In this document: positions 36,401 to 51,400 of the stretch, piece by piece
Layout: every line of letters begins with the position of its first letter
Position numbering within the stretch: position 1 is the stretch's first letter
Source of the DNA: Acridotheres tristis
Taxonomy: Eukaryota > Chordata > Aves > Passeriformes > Sturnidae
Reading direction: 5' to 3'
DNA: 64,000 nt
NCBI GenBank assembly: GCA_037013685.1
Contig: CM072897.1
Location: 16,910,643-16,974,642 of the forward strand
Program-made: the position numbers and the translations under genes
The notes under the pieces: generated by a model
What the model saw: only the letters and a program-made list of their open reading frames with translations
Database searches by the model: none
Told to the model about the DNA's origin: nothing

Positions 36401-39400
36401 TGTGTCCTTTGTTCTGGCCAACTGAGAATGTGCTAATAACAAACAGAATGGGATATTAATTTATGTCAGTTCTGTGTTGTTCTTCCCACTTAAAGGATTT
36501 AAGCAACTGTCACCTTTCACTTTTAAAAGAACATAAGAGAAATCCAGGAAATGAGAATATGTATTTACTGTTCTTTAGCAGACACCAGTCAGGGAAATGT
36601 GCTCTGTTGGAACTTGCCTGCTCCTGAGAAATTTTAACGGGGTGTCGGAAAACCGTCCAGAGAACGCTGGGGTAGCAGGGAGGAGTTGTCAGGGATCCCT
36701 CGTAGCGATAATACTCAGCCAGTCTGTCAGGAAGCAGTTCTTGAATATTGAAACCAGGGACCAGGACCTTCTGATCTAAAAAAGGTGGTTCGTGTTAAAT
36801 ATTGCATCACAAGCAGTGTACCAGTGAAGTGAATTTGCTTTTCAGTAAGTAGGGTATTTCCAGTGTCATGTCACTAGGATAAGAAAAATAACTTTTAGCA
36901 GAGATTATCCCAGTTTAATAAGGACTACAGCTTTTAAAGTTTCCTATGTACAAATCTTGTCTGAGACACCAAATCAGAGTCCTGTAAGATAAACGGTGGC
37001 CATATTCACTAAAAAGCACCATGTGGAAGAAATAAGGCCCAGTCAGGTTCCCATGGGCCATGCTAGCCATAAGCTCTTCCCAGGAATGCACTGCATTTGG
37101 AAGCCTTTCAGTTTGAGACAGATTTGCCTGAGATCTCTGGACTATTTCTTCAGCCAATTCAATCCCTCTCAGGGTGACATCTGATACTCTCAGCCGTTCT
37201 CAATCTGATTTAGCCACTCACCCTTGTATTTCACATTCCGGAAGTGCCTGAAGATCTTTTCATAGGATGGGTTGAAGGGTCCAATCTGCAATGATCACAT
37301 TATCAACAGCTGTGCAAATCACCAGCCTGAATATGAGTCTGTGCTTCTGGCCTGTCCTAAGGCAAGTGCCTCCACTGTCCAGATATTCATTTACAAGAAT
37401 GGCATAAGTATTTTATAACTCAAAACATCCCCTCTGTCCTCAGAGCCATGACAATATTGCTGCTCCAGGGCTATTAGAGCTGCTGTGTTGTATCACTGCC
37501 TTTACAACTGCAGTGCAGACCTTTTGTGTGCACTGGGCCTATTGCCCTTGCCTGCTCAGAGTGCTGTGCAAGTGAAGAGAAGCCCTTTCCTCTGAGATCG
37601 TCTCAGGCAGCAGTTCTCAGCTGCCAGACTTCTCAGATCATCTCCTGGTTTCCTGTCAAAGTCACATTTTCCCACCCACAAACATTTTTAATCTGCTGTT
37701 CCTCACAGTCCAGGGAGGTAAAGGATAACACTGTTGGGAACTACAGGGCTGCAACTCAACCAGCTGCCAAAGGCTATAACTCAGCAATCACACAAGACTA
37801 AGTTTTTCAACTGCTACCAGCAGCCTTTCAGTCTAATAGTCAATAGCTTTTTTATGAATTTTTCAGAGCTGGTGCTTAGCAACTCCTCTGACAACCAGAC
37901 ATAGTAAACTGATGTCCTTACATTAACTGTAACAGCCACCAGCTGTCTGAAAGGATTTTCAAGACCTAATCTCCATTGTTCACTAATTTGATTTTCAAAC
38001 ACCATTGCTTAGAAATAACCAGAATTCCAGTATTATTCCCTAGTGTAATGTATAATACTCTGACACTTTTCACAGCTACAGCTTCCAAATGAACTGAAAT
38101 TGAACACAAAATTACTCTCAGAATCTTAGAGGTGCTGGGAAGTAAGCTCGGGTAATATTAATGAGAGCTTTGTTTGCCAACTGGAACATTTTACTTTTTG
38201 AAAGAAATGTGGAATCTTGTGGTTTTGGTTTATTATGCTGCAGAAAATCCTCACATTTAATCCTCACAGTTATCTTATTAAGGAGTTTTAATCCTCAAGA
38301 AAAAGAAAAATTATGTATGTATATACATTATATATATGTATATACATTATATATACACACACATATATATATACAAGCTACTCTTTGTTTCCTTTTGTTT
38401 AGGATCATTATTATCTTCATATGTGGGATTTAAAAGGGGAAAATTAGAAAGCTGTCCTGACATCTTAAAATGTCACTGAATGTGCTAGTTTACTGTATTC
38501 TGTGATTCAAAGAACCTGGGAAGTTAGCAGGGAGAAGACTGTGGTTAAATCCTAATTACATACAGTGGTCAAAGGCAGAGTTGTGCCTGCCTGTGCCACT
38601 CTGCTGTGTTCAAACTGCTTCATGCTACAGTAGGCAGCTTTGAGTAAATGAGCTTGAAATTCACTGTTGCCTCTTGTTTGATAAACACTACCAATCATTA
38701 GTTTGTAAATGAATGCAAAAATGGATTTAACATATCTGAAGTTAATTTACTAAAAAACATGAGGAAATACTCAGAATTACTCTTTTTGCAATATTTGCTC
38801 CTGGTTTGGTATGTGCTGCTAGAATCTGACCTTTTTTTTTTTTTTTTTTTTTGGTGAAAGAGGAAAGGAAGAACCTTTATTCAGCCACTGGATTGTTACA
38901 TGATGTAGGTAATTTTGTATGTTAAAGGTCTCTCATAACTAAATGATTGAAAGCATATTCTAAACAAACAGAAAAAAAAGATCCTGCATCCTACCTCGAG
39001 GAGAACAGCCAAAACAGCCAGTCCATCAGCTTTGTCCATTGCTGCTGTTATATCTGGGTATTTCTCAGAGTTGTAGTGTACAATATGCAGCTGCAGAGGA
39101 GGAGATATTTTGTTACAACAAGGTCTGGGTCATGCTCACGTTTCTGCTTCACAGTTAAAAAGGACTGTGTGGCCACCTCAGGATCAGACAATGCAGGAGG
39201 GTCCTTCAGTGACTTTTGGTGCAGTGGTAAGATCTTTTCAGAGAAAAGCAGAAGGTCCTGGGACTCGCAGCCCTGCTGTAGCTGAGTTACACACAGCCCA
39301 CACCCCCCCTCCCCAGTAATGAGGGGAGAAAGAGGATTCATGACTTCAGCTTCAAAGCATCTCGACTGGAGTACTAGTAAATTTTTCTGAAAAAAGAACA

Positions 39401-42400
39401 CCTTAGCACTCCAATATTTGGACTGCAAACCCCAGTGTAAAATATAGCTAGAAAAGAAGTGGCTTCCTAAAGTGCTGTTATGCAAGCAAATTATTCTGAC
39501 TAATTTCTTTTTTTAATAATTTCAAGGTAAATATCTGATTGGTACTTGCTTATCAAAATTTATTCCCAAATGCATAATTTAGAGATAAGAAAAGATAAAC
39601 AGTTCATCACTGTATAGAAGAAGGTGAGTAAAGGTAAACAGAGCAGCAGTGTTGTGCAGCTAAAAGTTACCTCAAGTGACCTGGTGCCAGTTCTGAGTTT
39701 AGAATCTGAATTCCAGCTCCCTGACTTAGCACGTCCGAATCCATCTTATTTTGTGGTGCACAACCCATTTTTTTAGTATATCCCCAGATCATAAATTCGT
39801 GGCTTAGAACCTCACAGCCTTTAACAGTCATTTATTTACCCAAGAGACAGATCTCCCTTGGAAACGATGGGGCCTGCCCAACCTTCTTTGCTTCTTTCCC
39901 TGATCTGAGCTGCTCTTACCTCTGCTGCAAAATGCTTCCCACTGACTGTGTGCTCAGAGCCCTCGGACTTGTTTCTGTTTCCCCAGTGCAGGTGAAGTTG
40001 GGATGCAGTGTATTCAAAGGGGAGGTTTCTGATGGACATAGCAGGTGACAGATACATTTTCACTGCAAGCAGACCAAAAGCAGGTAGGAACAAATGATAC
40101 CACAGCACTCAAGAACAAGGCAAATAAAAATACCGTGTCTAAGTATGTTGTATATGGAGCACGAAAAAAGCAGATTCTTAAATCCATCTTGGCCTGTAGT
40201 AGGAAATAAACACCTTTCTTGGTAGATCAGAGCATTTTGAACATACCCGTTTCTATTTTCCTAAATACGTGAATTGAATGTGACAGTTGTTGTTAGTGGA
40301 AATCTTTCTTCTCCCTGAAGAATGTGGATTTATCTCAGACATTGAAGAGACAATTATTTATATGTCAAAGCAAAATTTAGGCTCACGTACCTTCTTTCAA
40401 TCCCCTTAAAAATGATTGAAAATGGCTAATAAATTTATATTTCTCGTGATAACTTATATATCCTGTTATATTGAACTCTGCTGCCTCTTAATCTTCTTTT
40501 AGGAGCACATGACAAAACCAAATAAACTCCTCCCTTTCCTTGCTGTTCCCAAAACCCAGAACACTGATGTTGAGCAGCATGGTAATGCCAGGCCTTAAGA
40601 ACGAGCATTTTCTCTCTTGATGTGCTGGAGAGAGATCTTTGTGTGCATGACCTCCCTTCTGCTCACTAAGGATCTCCATGGGGGAGGCAGGCTGGCTTGT
40701 TGGGGTTTTTTTTTTGTGTAGAAATTACTCAACCCAGCAGAAACTTCTCAGTTGTTCACTTGGAGCATTTGGTACTTCATAAAGCAACAGCTTATGTCAA
40801 GACCAGTTTGATTTCTTTGCAATTTATCTGTATTATTTTCCAGAGTGAATACAGTTTGTTTCTGGACTGCCCTGGATATGTTTTTCAGGGGAAACAAGGC
40901 ACAACATCATAGTGAAGTAACAGCTGTGACCCTATTTTTAGGCTCCTTTTTTGAGGTCTACTGTTTTCAGTCTAGCTGAAGTAGGTAATTGTGTCTGGAT
41001 GAGCTGGCTGGTGAAGAGCATCAATTATATATAGGAATGACTTGACAGCACAATACTAAGCATCCTACTGGTTTCCTCTAGCTGAAAGAAAAGTTAGCAG
41101 CAGATGGTATAATGATCAGTCCAACAGAAGTTAATTTTTTGTTACTCAGAGGTAAATTAATTTGTTTTAAAATGAGCTTTCTAGAGTAGGATGCATCTCC
41201 TCTGCTTTCTAGGAGGGCACTGACCTTGGAAATAAATTCCCATTTTCTTGAGGGGGGTTATATTTTTGTCTTGGCTTTCTTTAGGAAATAATCAAACCTC
41301 GTATTTTAGGGGTGAGATCTAACAGTGGTAGTGACTTAGATTCTCCAAAGAATTTGCTTTTACCTGTGCAATTGTTTTGGGAGGGACAGGCTCTCAGTGC
41401 TGTTCTTTCGGCTGCTTCTGCAGTCTGGCACCCTTCAAGTACACAATGACAATATTTCCTTCTCTGCCTAGTGCCTGTCATTTACCCGGTGCTGATTAAA
41501 CTGTGACAGTCCAGTCTTTCACTCAGGACAGAGAAGCGCTTTTAGGAAAAAAAAGGCTCACAAGGAAAGGATGTTCCAGTCATTCCTAGTCTAAAGCAAC
41601 CTGGTGTTAAAGGAGGAAAACCAGGAATCTGTCCCAAGAGGCTGGCCCTTACTAAGGAGTGGGCTTATGATGTTCAATGGAGCAGGTCAACTTCACTGAA
41701 AGAATGATAAAAATAGAGGTTTTTGCATGTTGGTCAACTCATAACCAAGTATGTGAGACCAGTGGCCATTTTATAATGCAGGTTATTTTGATAGTTATGC
41801 AATAAAGGAGGATACAAAGAAAGAGGGGTTTGTAACTATTCTTATTTCTATGTCTTCAAGTGTTTCAGAATGGAATGAAAAATGGTGGGGCTCACTGGTA
41901 TTGTGTCATTATAGGAGACCTTTATGAGACAGCATCATCTCTGCCTTTACCTACTGTGCTGACACTGATTTAGTGCTACTGTGGGGAGGGCCTGTTTGTA
42001 CACTATTTCTAATTATTTTTCTGTCTTCTTGCCTATCACTTTCTATCTTACCTAACACTAAAGAGGTTTCTGTCTCAAGTCGAAAGGACAGAATGGTGCT
42101 CCTACATTTTTTTCCCCCTTCCCCACGCTGCCACATAATTCAGCTGAGCTGCTTTGATGAATGGAAGAGACTCATTGCTCATCTGTTATCAGCTGATCTC
42201 TTTTTAGCAGAATCACAAAGTCTGTTTCTGTTTTGGTGCACCACAGCTAAAGCAATAAGAAAGCCTTGGGCATTAATTCTGACATGTGAAGAGGTTATTT
42301 TTAATTTCTTTATTGAAAATTTGACTTACTGGGAATCCATTTGTACTTAGTACATTCCCAGATTTCTCTAGCCTGTTCTGTTAGGTATGCTGATATGAAG

Positions 42401-45400
42401 GCTTTCTCATCTGATTAGCAGCTTAATTTCATCTAATAATCAAAGTAGTCCATCCATGAAGTAAAAAAAGCACTGAATTCCTGCAACTCTTTCTTTTACC
42501 ATTCCTTGCTGTCCGTGAGCTCCCTTACCTGAATGGCCATTATTGATCAATGTAAACTGGTCAGTGGAGGGCACATTATAGCCTATGAATTCTAAAGGCA
42601 AGAGCTTAGAATCATACTGGAGAATATCTTCATGGAAATCAATTGGTGATTGGAATACTCCTGCACAAAATGGGTATTTCTTTGGCCAGGCCTTCTCTCC
42701 ATCAGGACCTGTGTGAATTAACAGAGACACATTTGTAAAACCTTCACTATGGAATTAACATAGAAATTCTCCTGTGTCACGGGCCTTCACACAAAATTTG
42801 GAAAAGAAGTATTTTCTGAATTTTTAAGACTTTTTTAAAAAAAACAAAACCAAAAAAAACAGGACCTCATTAAACGGAGGCAATGAAGGATATGATCATT
42901 TTTCTGAGGGTGTTGTGACCTAGAGACAGGTCTGATTATATCAGCCATTAGCCTCAGACATTTCCTTACTGTACATACTGGTCTGGAACTATCCAACAGG
43001 ATTGCATAGCCCACAGTGAAAAGCTAACTTGCAAAAATGGAAGGTGTTATGGTAATTTGACCCTGTGACAACTTGCTCAAACTCTGGTGAAACTTTTCTT
43101 CATCACAGCCTTTTGCACAAGGTAAGATCTACAAAGGATAGATAATATCAAGAGAATTTTAATTGTGCCTTTGATTTAATTACACATTAACTGGCTAGCA
43201 GCTGTTTGCAGATGATTTGAATTTAAATACCAGAAGAGGTACTTGCAACCTGCATTTCTCCTTGTCTCTGAATATTCATCATTGGTGCCTTCTTTCCGAG
43301 GCAGGAAGGTCCTTAGGGATCACCCAGCCTGATTTGTGTAGCACAGGACATTGGGCCTCCCTGGATCAATTTCTGCTTCCATGAGGCCATTTCTTTCAGA
43401 AGGGAATAAACATCTACTCTTCCTTTAAGCATTGAAGATAAAAGATACTTAATGAGTGCCCAATGGATAATTACTCTCCTTGTCAGCTTGCTTTTCACTG
43501 TGAGCCTGCTGTTCCCGTACTTTTGTTCCTCATTGAAGAACTTCTAATATTGAGGATATAGTTTCTGACTTCTCTTACTATGTAGATCGAGTCCCTTGAG
43601 TCTTGATTAGAAGGCTTCTTTTCCAAATCCTTGCTATTCCCACTTTGAAGATCAGGTCATCAGTGGCAAAGCAAGTTCAGATATTTTTGGAAGGATATTA
43701 GCAGGCAGGAGGATCCTATTAGCAGTTCACTTTATTTATACAAAAGACAATTGCCAAGTAAATGGATAGTGGAGGTGAATCTGACTTAAACATAGTGCAT
43801 GTGACAGAATCAACAAGATCAATTCTGGTGCTTAAATACAGACTTACTTCTTTGGTAAAGCTGTTTAATATTGTTCAAGACATAGGTTAGCAGGTGACAT
43901 TGTTTGCAGTGTGGATACTCAGACTCAATCAGTGCTTTTCAGTATAAATAGGCCTTACTGTTGCTGTAACTTATATTTTTGACTCCAGTTCACTGACAAT
44001 CACATCAATTTCTTTCTTCAAACATCTTTGTGATACTATCTTAAAGTTGCTGAAATTGTTTAAAAAAGCTAATAAATGTTATGCTGACATTATAGAAGCT
44101 TCTCCTCTACCTATTTTTGGCAAGTAACAAATACATCCAGAAGAGCATAAATTCCATACTATGGAATACATACTTAAGAATATTTCCCAGGAAAATGTGC
44201 ATTAGTATATACCAAAAAATGACAGTTTCTTAGATTCAAACTTAATATGCCAGACAACGACACTGAGATTTAACACTTTACAAGGGGCTAAAATTACAGC
44301 AATGCCAGAAAATTGGTGAGAAGACTTTCTTTTAAAAATACTTCAATAATTTTAAAAGGTTTGGTAAGGTAGTGTGTTTGCAAGATTTTGATATATTACA
44401 TGTCATAGCTTTGGAGACTTGATTATTAAATAGGTGACTGATGTGTAAGATAGAAGTCTAGTGCCAGCCAGGGAGTCATGATGTACCAATCATTTTTTCA
44501 GTAGTGTGTTTGGGTGACTTGAATGTCTGGAAGACTTGGCAGCAGAATATGGGAACTGCACATCTATGTCACCAGTTCAGAAGGCAAGTTTTTTTCTTTT
44601 CTGTAAAATGATGCAATTATCATGGTCTTTATGTACCTTGACCTTTACTAGCAGTTATTCTTTTCTTTACATAAATCTACAACTCCACTCACAGGCCTTT
44701 AAGCTACAGAACGTTTTGTTTGTTTCTCATTCCTGCTCAATTAGTAAACCCAACAAACCCAAACACAACCTCTTTTTTGGTACAAATCCAATTTTTATAG
44801 AAATTCTGTCTTTCATCACATAGTCTTTCTAATTTCACTGCCTCAAAACTCCTGTCTTCAAGAGCTAAGCTCGCTGCAACTTAATTTTGCATATGTGAAA
44901 TTGAGATTTCCGAGGCAGATAAACCACACAGCTGGAAGGCATTTCTCAGCTAGGTCTGCTGAAAATGAATGATTGATTGTGAACTAGATTTTCCTTTTTC
45001 TATGCCAGTAAACTCAGATAAATTCAGTGGAAATCACATTATGTGTAAACACAATGTCTGATCACTACTGAAGAAAGCACAACATGTGCATGTAAGGTTG
45101 GCTTGTGCTACAAGTCCCAAAAGATATTAGCATAAGAAGTATTGCAAAATTATCTTCAAAGTTAATTTCCTTTTTGTGTGACACATTTGTGACCCGGGTA
45201 TTTCAGAAGAGTTTGTTGCCATGAGGATCCCACCAGGACTGTGTCAGCAGAGCACTTTCTGTGCTATGGGCCTCTTCTACCCCTCAGTTCAGCAGTTGGA
45301 GTCAGCATATGAAGGTAGGGAGCTGCTGGTGTCACTGGATGTAGGACCCTTCCTGCTTCCACTGCTCCCAGTGCTGCCAAGAGCACTCCCTGCACTACAG

Positions 45401-48400
45401 AGTGCAAACTCAGGCTGCTCAAATCCAGCTTGTGGGCTGCTTTGCTTGACACGAGTTTGCAGACCATGTTCTCTTACCACACTGAAAGCAGCCCTGAGCC
45501 TGACTCTGTCCTCACAACTATTTCATAAAAGGTGTCTGTAAATAAAGCAGGAATAATTCTCTGCATTGTCTGGATGCTCGCTGCCCAGTGAGCTGAGCAA
45601 AACCCCCTCAGCACCAAGGCTGCAGGTGTCCATTGTACCATCTCCTTTGATAGTTTTGTTCTTTCCAGCCAGCCCACAGCACTGCTACTGCTGAGCAATG
45701 CAGGATAAATGTTCCTTCATTGTTCCTTCACTGTTCCTTCAGTGGTGTCTGCTCCCAGCATGTATACGTTGGCCCATTTAAAATAAGGAGAAAACTGCCT
45801 TGTGAGATATCAGTGGTACCAACAGACTGTTGCTCTGATGACCAATTAATATTCATGTTGCTCCAGCTTCTCACAGTCTGTGCAAGTTCTCCTGATCTGA
45901 AGTAATGTAGTAAAATGCATTGGGTCAGTAACACAGGGAATGCCTGTGGTATTTTTGCAGCCAGGCAGAGCACTTTGCCCTGTTTTCAGCCAGCTGGAAG
46001 CTGTAAAGCTGCTGTTTGCCCAAGGCTGAGGTGGTGGTGAAGGCTGAGTGTGCAGGCTCCCTGCCATGGTGACATGCCCACGTGGTTTCCATTTTGCTCA
46101 GTGCTCAGTAAAACCATTCTGTGCACACAGAGCCAATATGTGTGTATCATCCACACGTGTGCCCAGGGGGAAGCTTGGGAGATGGAGGAATTGCCAAGGG
46201 CTGTAGCTGTATCTGTTACTGCATTCAGGTGCTGCATGAGAAATTTGTGGCATGTTCTAGTGTGTTCACTAAAGCTGGCATTTCTGAAGGGTAAGTGGAA
46301 GGGTCTTAGCACAGGTTCTCAGCACCTCACGGAATTGGAGTATTTGGCAACAGCAGAATAAAAGAGTTTTCAAGTCCAATTAGCCTGATGTCTGTTACCA
46401 ACAGTTCTTGTGTCTGCATTGCACCATGAAGCTGTCTCTTTATTCCTAAAGTAATTTAATAATTCTGTTGGCAGTATTTCTGCTAAAGCCTGTTAATAAT
46501 TCTGCTTGTCTGTAAAAGCTAGTTTTCTCCATTGTAGCTGCTTGTCCACTCTAAAGGGATGATTCAGGTTCTCTGATTTCATTCCAGCCCACTTACACTA
46601 CAGAAACAGAGCTGGAATCCAAAGAATTGAAGCCTAACATCCACATGTACCAGTTTTTTTTCTGGGGCAGAAGATTTTAGCCTGTATTTACCAGCCACAC
46701 AGCAGCACTGCCAAAAGCTGCCTGCACATGCTGTCCTGAGCTGTGGGGCAATGGAACCACTCTTTCAGTTCTCTAACTGAAAACATTTTCCTTTTGATAC
46801 ACTCGATTTACTTTGTCCATGGTACAGAAGGTAGAGCTGCACTTCAGAGAGCACAAAGCAAGCCTGTGTCACTGGGGGTGGAGGGCTCAGGCCTCACTGC
46901 TCTGTGGTGTTTCCACTATGTACAAGGGTAGTGAAAACAGGAAGAGCAAACATCATTGCTGCAGTTTGGCTGAAGAAGAAGCAAACAGGAGAGGTTTAGC
47001 CTTTATATTTGATGTACCCAATGCAGCAGTTTCCATTATAGGCAAGGCAAACTCTCATTTCTTTGGAAAGCCTGTGCTGAATAGATAAGGCCTGATCACA
47101 TGTGCTGTCATCTTGCTTTGCCACTATGGCCTGAGGTACTAACACTGCATCAATATTCAGTTTTACATATTGTAAAATACGTAAAATACTCAACAAATAG
47201 AAATCTGATAATGAGCACTCAGATTTCTCCTCCACCCTTAATCTTGTACCTTGACCCTCACCTTGACATCAGTCTGCACAATGGTTATAATGGCTTGATT
47301 TCCTTTCCACTCCTATTGACTTAATTTCAGTGAGAGGCACTGCAGGGTGTTTCAGGGGCAAATGTGAACAGTGGAAGATTTAGGATGCCAAAGGAACCAG
47401 GATCAGTAGAAGATCTTTCCTGGCTTAGCACAGTCTCTCTAATAGCTGATTTTGTCTGTGGGGATCAATGCTCTAACTCTGCTTTTCTGTACTATTCTGT
47501 ACGAGTTCAGTTGTCACTTCAGTTTTTTGAAGTTGCTTTTATGTATTTGCTTTTATATGTTTTTCTAGATTTGTTTTGAAATCAGTAGTTGAAGGAAAAA
47601 GATAATCTGTTTTGTGAACCTTCTCTCTATTGTCCATACATTTAGAATACAGAAATCATTATGCAGTATGAAAGAATGCAGTACGGAAGAGCTTAACAGG
47701 AATTTATGAAGTCGGGCACTGAGAACAACACACTTTGAAATCAACATGGTACCCAAATTCCTAGGAAGGGAGAATTGATTAATGTAAACAAGGATTACCG
47801 TGGGAAGGAGGGCAAAACTTCTGCTTTCATGGTAGTAAACAAAAGCATTGTTTTCCTTACTACCCAGCAGGGTTAGATTTATCTGATGGCTGATGTCAAA
47901 GTGGAGAACCCAGGCTTTTGTCAAAGCTGTGACAAGCTTTTTCCCTGCTGGGAATGTGAGGTCTGTGTATGGACAGTGGCACATAGACGTGCAGCTGGCA
48001 CTCCTTCTGCTTATGTGAAGCCAGTCAGGTAAACTGGAGCACAGCCAAAGGAAGGAGCTCCTAGCAGCAACCTCAGTCTCAGAGCTTCTTTGTGCTGTCT
48101 TGGAGCAGCACCAAAAGCTTAAGAACAAGCATTTTTTTCTGAGATTCTCCATACTGCCTACTTCTGTGAGGGTATTTGGCATGTAAAAATGCTACTCTGA
48201 ATGAAGAAATACCTGGCTAGAGGATTTGATAAATTAAAACAAAAACGCTAGATAATTCTTTTCCTGAGCAGCCACCGGGTCCTTCTGAGTTAGTAGATAA
48301 CTAAAAGGATTACTTACAAATTAACACTGCATTCCTAAAGATGATTTATTCTGCTATGTCATGCTGGGATCTTTGGAGACCTGGTAACAGAGTACAGGTG

Positions 48401-51400
48401 AACTCTGATTCTACTTGAAGAAGAAGACTCATGTGGCTGGGGAGAGAATGCTCTTTGCAGAACTAGGCTGGAGTGTGCTGCTGGCCTGTGACTGCTGAGG
48501 AAACAGAGGGCTTCAGGGACCCTCTGCAGCTTCAGTCTGCTGAAATTCCTGTCATTCCACAAGGAAATTCAGAACTCAGTAACTGATTGTCAGTCACCTA
48601 GATACAAAACCTGATGGATGAATAACAGATTTCATGAAAAATTGACCAGATTCAAACCTGTATAAGGATTGTGATCCCAGTAAGTACTCACCAGAATACA
48701 TTTGGCAGGTTGTCCTTAAGGTACAGAAGAAAGCCATAAAATTTTATGTATGAATTAGTACTTACCAATATAAGACCATCTGGACCCTGTTTAAAGACAA
48801 AGGAAATATTACTATATTTGATCTTACTCTGTAAAGAAACAAATTGCTACTTAAACCCATGCATTGAATGTTGCAATACTTTTGTCTATCTTTCTAGTCC
48901 AAGCTGTTGAGTAAAACATAGACACTTTCAAACTTTTTGACACTTTATGAACCTTTCTCACTCAAATTGTAGCTATAATTATCCCGTGATCCTGCCCATA
49001 GTGGTGAATTTCTTGTGATCACTTGAATTTTGGGGAAAGACTGCTCTCAGTAATTTTTTTAAAATTAGAATATCCACAGACTTTGTCTGTAGCTACACCC
49101 CCGGGATTTTTCTCTGCTTAGGAAGCTAAGGAATATAAGCGGAATGTAACTATGATGAGCCCCCCTATGCCTTGTTGAGGAATTTGAAAAACATCAGTGG
49201 ATTGCCAGTTGCTACACTGAAAAGTTATGGACAGGAATGAATAAATAGACTTTGAAAAAAGGGAATATGACACATGAACCCTTATAACTCAGAGAGTCCA
49301 AGGGAGGGTGAGTGAGGGTTAAAATGATCAATACTCATCCACTGCTTAAGGAATTGAACTTGGGACAGTATCTCTGCATGTTTTTGGAAATGTCTTGACT
49401 TATTAAATGCTCTTTTTAATAATTTTTTCCTGATCCTGAAACCTACTTAAAATCACTCAGCTTGCTGCATAATTAGAGGTGCTCACCTTGACAGACCTGA
49501 ATAGTTTGGGTTATCAGGCTAATGCTGATCTTTACTCTCTTCAAATTTAATTTTATTTCTGCTTAGAAAACAGTCCTGAAATACAAATCTTGCAAACACT
49601 CAGTGTGCCTGTGAGTGTGTCTGTCTGCATGCAGGCAAATATTTATAGTTACATGCACTTGTCTGCTCAATACATGGCTCTTGGCAGCATTTACGCTCTC
49701 AAGTGTGGTCACAGAGGCAGTTTTTCTCCTAAGAATGTTGTGTTGAAATATTTGGGATTAATTTGTAGGGATGTGCAAACCTACTGCACTTGTATTGATA
49801 TGTGCTGGGAACATGAAACTCTCTGCTTTCAGTTTGCTAGGGCCAGTGTGCCTTGTTCTTTTACATTGGAATTTTCAAAGCAAGGTCTGTGTGATCATCC
49901 TGGCTCAAGTCCTCAGTTTTCTCTGGTAGAAGAATTAATGTTTCAGATTTCAGGATGAGAAACCTCATTCTCCTCCTGCCTCCTCTCTGCAGGGGATTAC
50001 CTCTTACTGGGTTTTTAGGGGTTGCTTGTGTCCTTTAGCCATTCTGTAGACAAAACTTGCATAAAGACAAAAATGACTGGCAGTAGATTTTATAGATATC
50101 CTCATTTGAGCAGAGTTTGAAGAAACACTGGCTTAACTACAATAGCTACAGTGTTCGTGCTCTTACTGACCATTAAAATGTGTATGAAGTGACAAAACTA
50201 TGATTTTTATAATCTACAGCAACCTTAAAACAATAACTTTTAAGCATTTACAATATTTTGGTCAGTTATGCCACTTGACACAAAAGTAAATGAAAGCTTC
50301 AAGTCTTTTGCCAAGTGAAGTATTCCTTAACCTGTGAGCATTTTGATGATCTGCAACTCGCTACCATTTTGACTTTATGGTGAGCACAGCCATAGAACTG
50401 CTGTAGGTAGGGCTGAGGCACATTTATGCTCATTTCATCTTGGATCAGGAGATGAATCAATTACCAGATGGCAGAATCTTCTTGATTTTGTCTGAATGAA
50501 CACAGAGCTGCCAGGCTCAGATCCTGAGCAAGGTTGCTTTTATTCTGCCTGATAATGAAATGAGAGTCAGGCAGACTGTCACACAGTGTCAAATTGGAGG
50601 ATTCACATCTAGAAGTGAACATTCAACAGCTCTGTGTCTGTGAACATTCTCCTGGCTCTTTATTCATGTTGGGATGAGTATTGATGAGTAACACAGTTAT
50701 ATGCCCATGCATGGCAGAGGAGGTTCCTAGAGCCTGTGTACATTTGACTGATGAACAGCCAGGGAACAAAATACATTTCCAGTGTCACTTGAGAGCTAGG
50801 AAAGTGTGAATGGTGGTAGGTGTGATAATCCACTTAGAAAGATATCTGAGAGAGGCAGATACTCTAGTTCTTGCCATTTCTTGGTACTAGGTTCCTAAGT
50901 CTGAGACAGGCACTCTCCAGAATTCCCTTCAGGATGTATCATATCTTTTCAACACATCCTTTCTATTCCAAACCTTCTGTATGGTCACCAAAAGTACCTG
51001 TAAAGCATCAAGCTTTATTTATTCTGCTCTTCTCAAAAGCATCAAGCTCTAGGAACCTTTGTCCTTCAGGTGGGAGATTCTGCTGTAGAATATAGGTATT
51101 TTACAGAGGACATATGCACAAAATAAGAAGATGACATTAAAACTTTGAATTCTGTGCCTTTTGCTGCTCATGCAAGAAACCTGGTGAAATGCTTGTCCTG
51201 ACAAAGCTCTGTATGAACCAACAGCTCTGCATTATGTTTGAACCTTCTGGATTTTTGTCCCATGAATATATGTGCTGAGTAAGTGCTCTCACACAAAACT
51301 TTACAACAATTTCCCTCGTATCCTATAATAACACCAGGTAGATTATAATTAGTTTGAAAAAATGGAAATTTATTATAATCAGCTTGAATAGATGAGCACT

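Larger units (their letters stand above)
42709..48765 (-). other. CA12: CA12 intron 2
   Basis: A 6-kb intron containing an old CR1 fragment (about 43300-43500), a GC-richer patch (45220-46320) and a 205-codon minus-strand open frame at 47565-48182 that I do not recognise. Confidence 0.75.
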
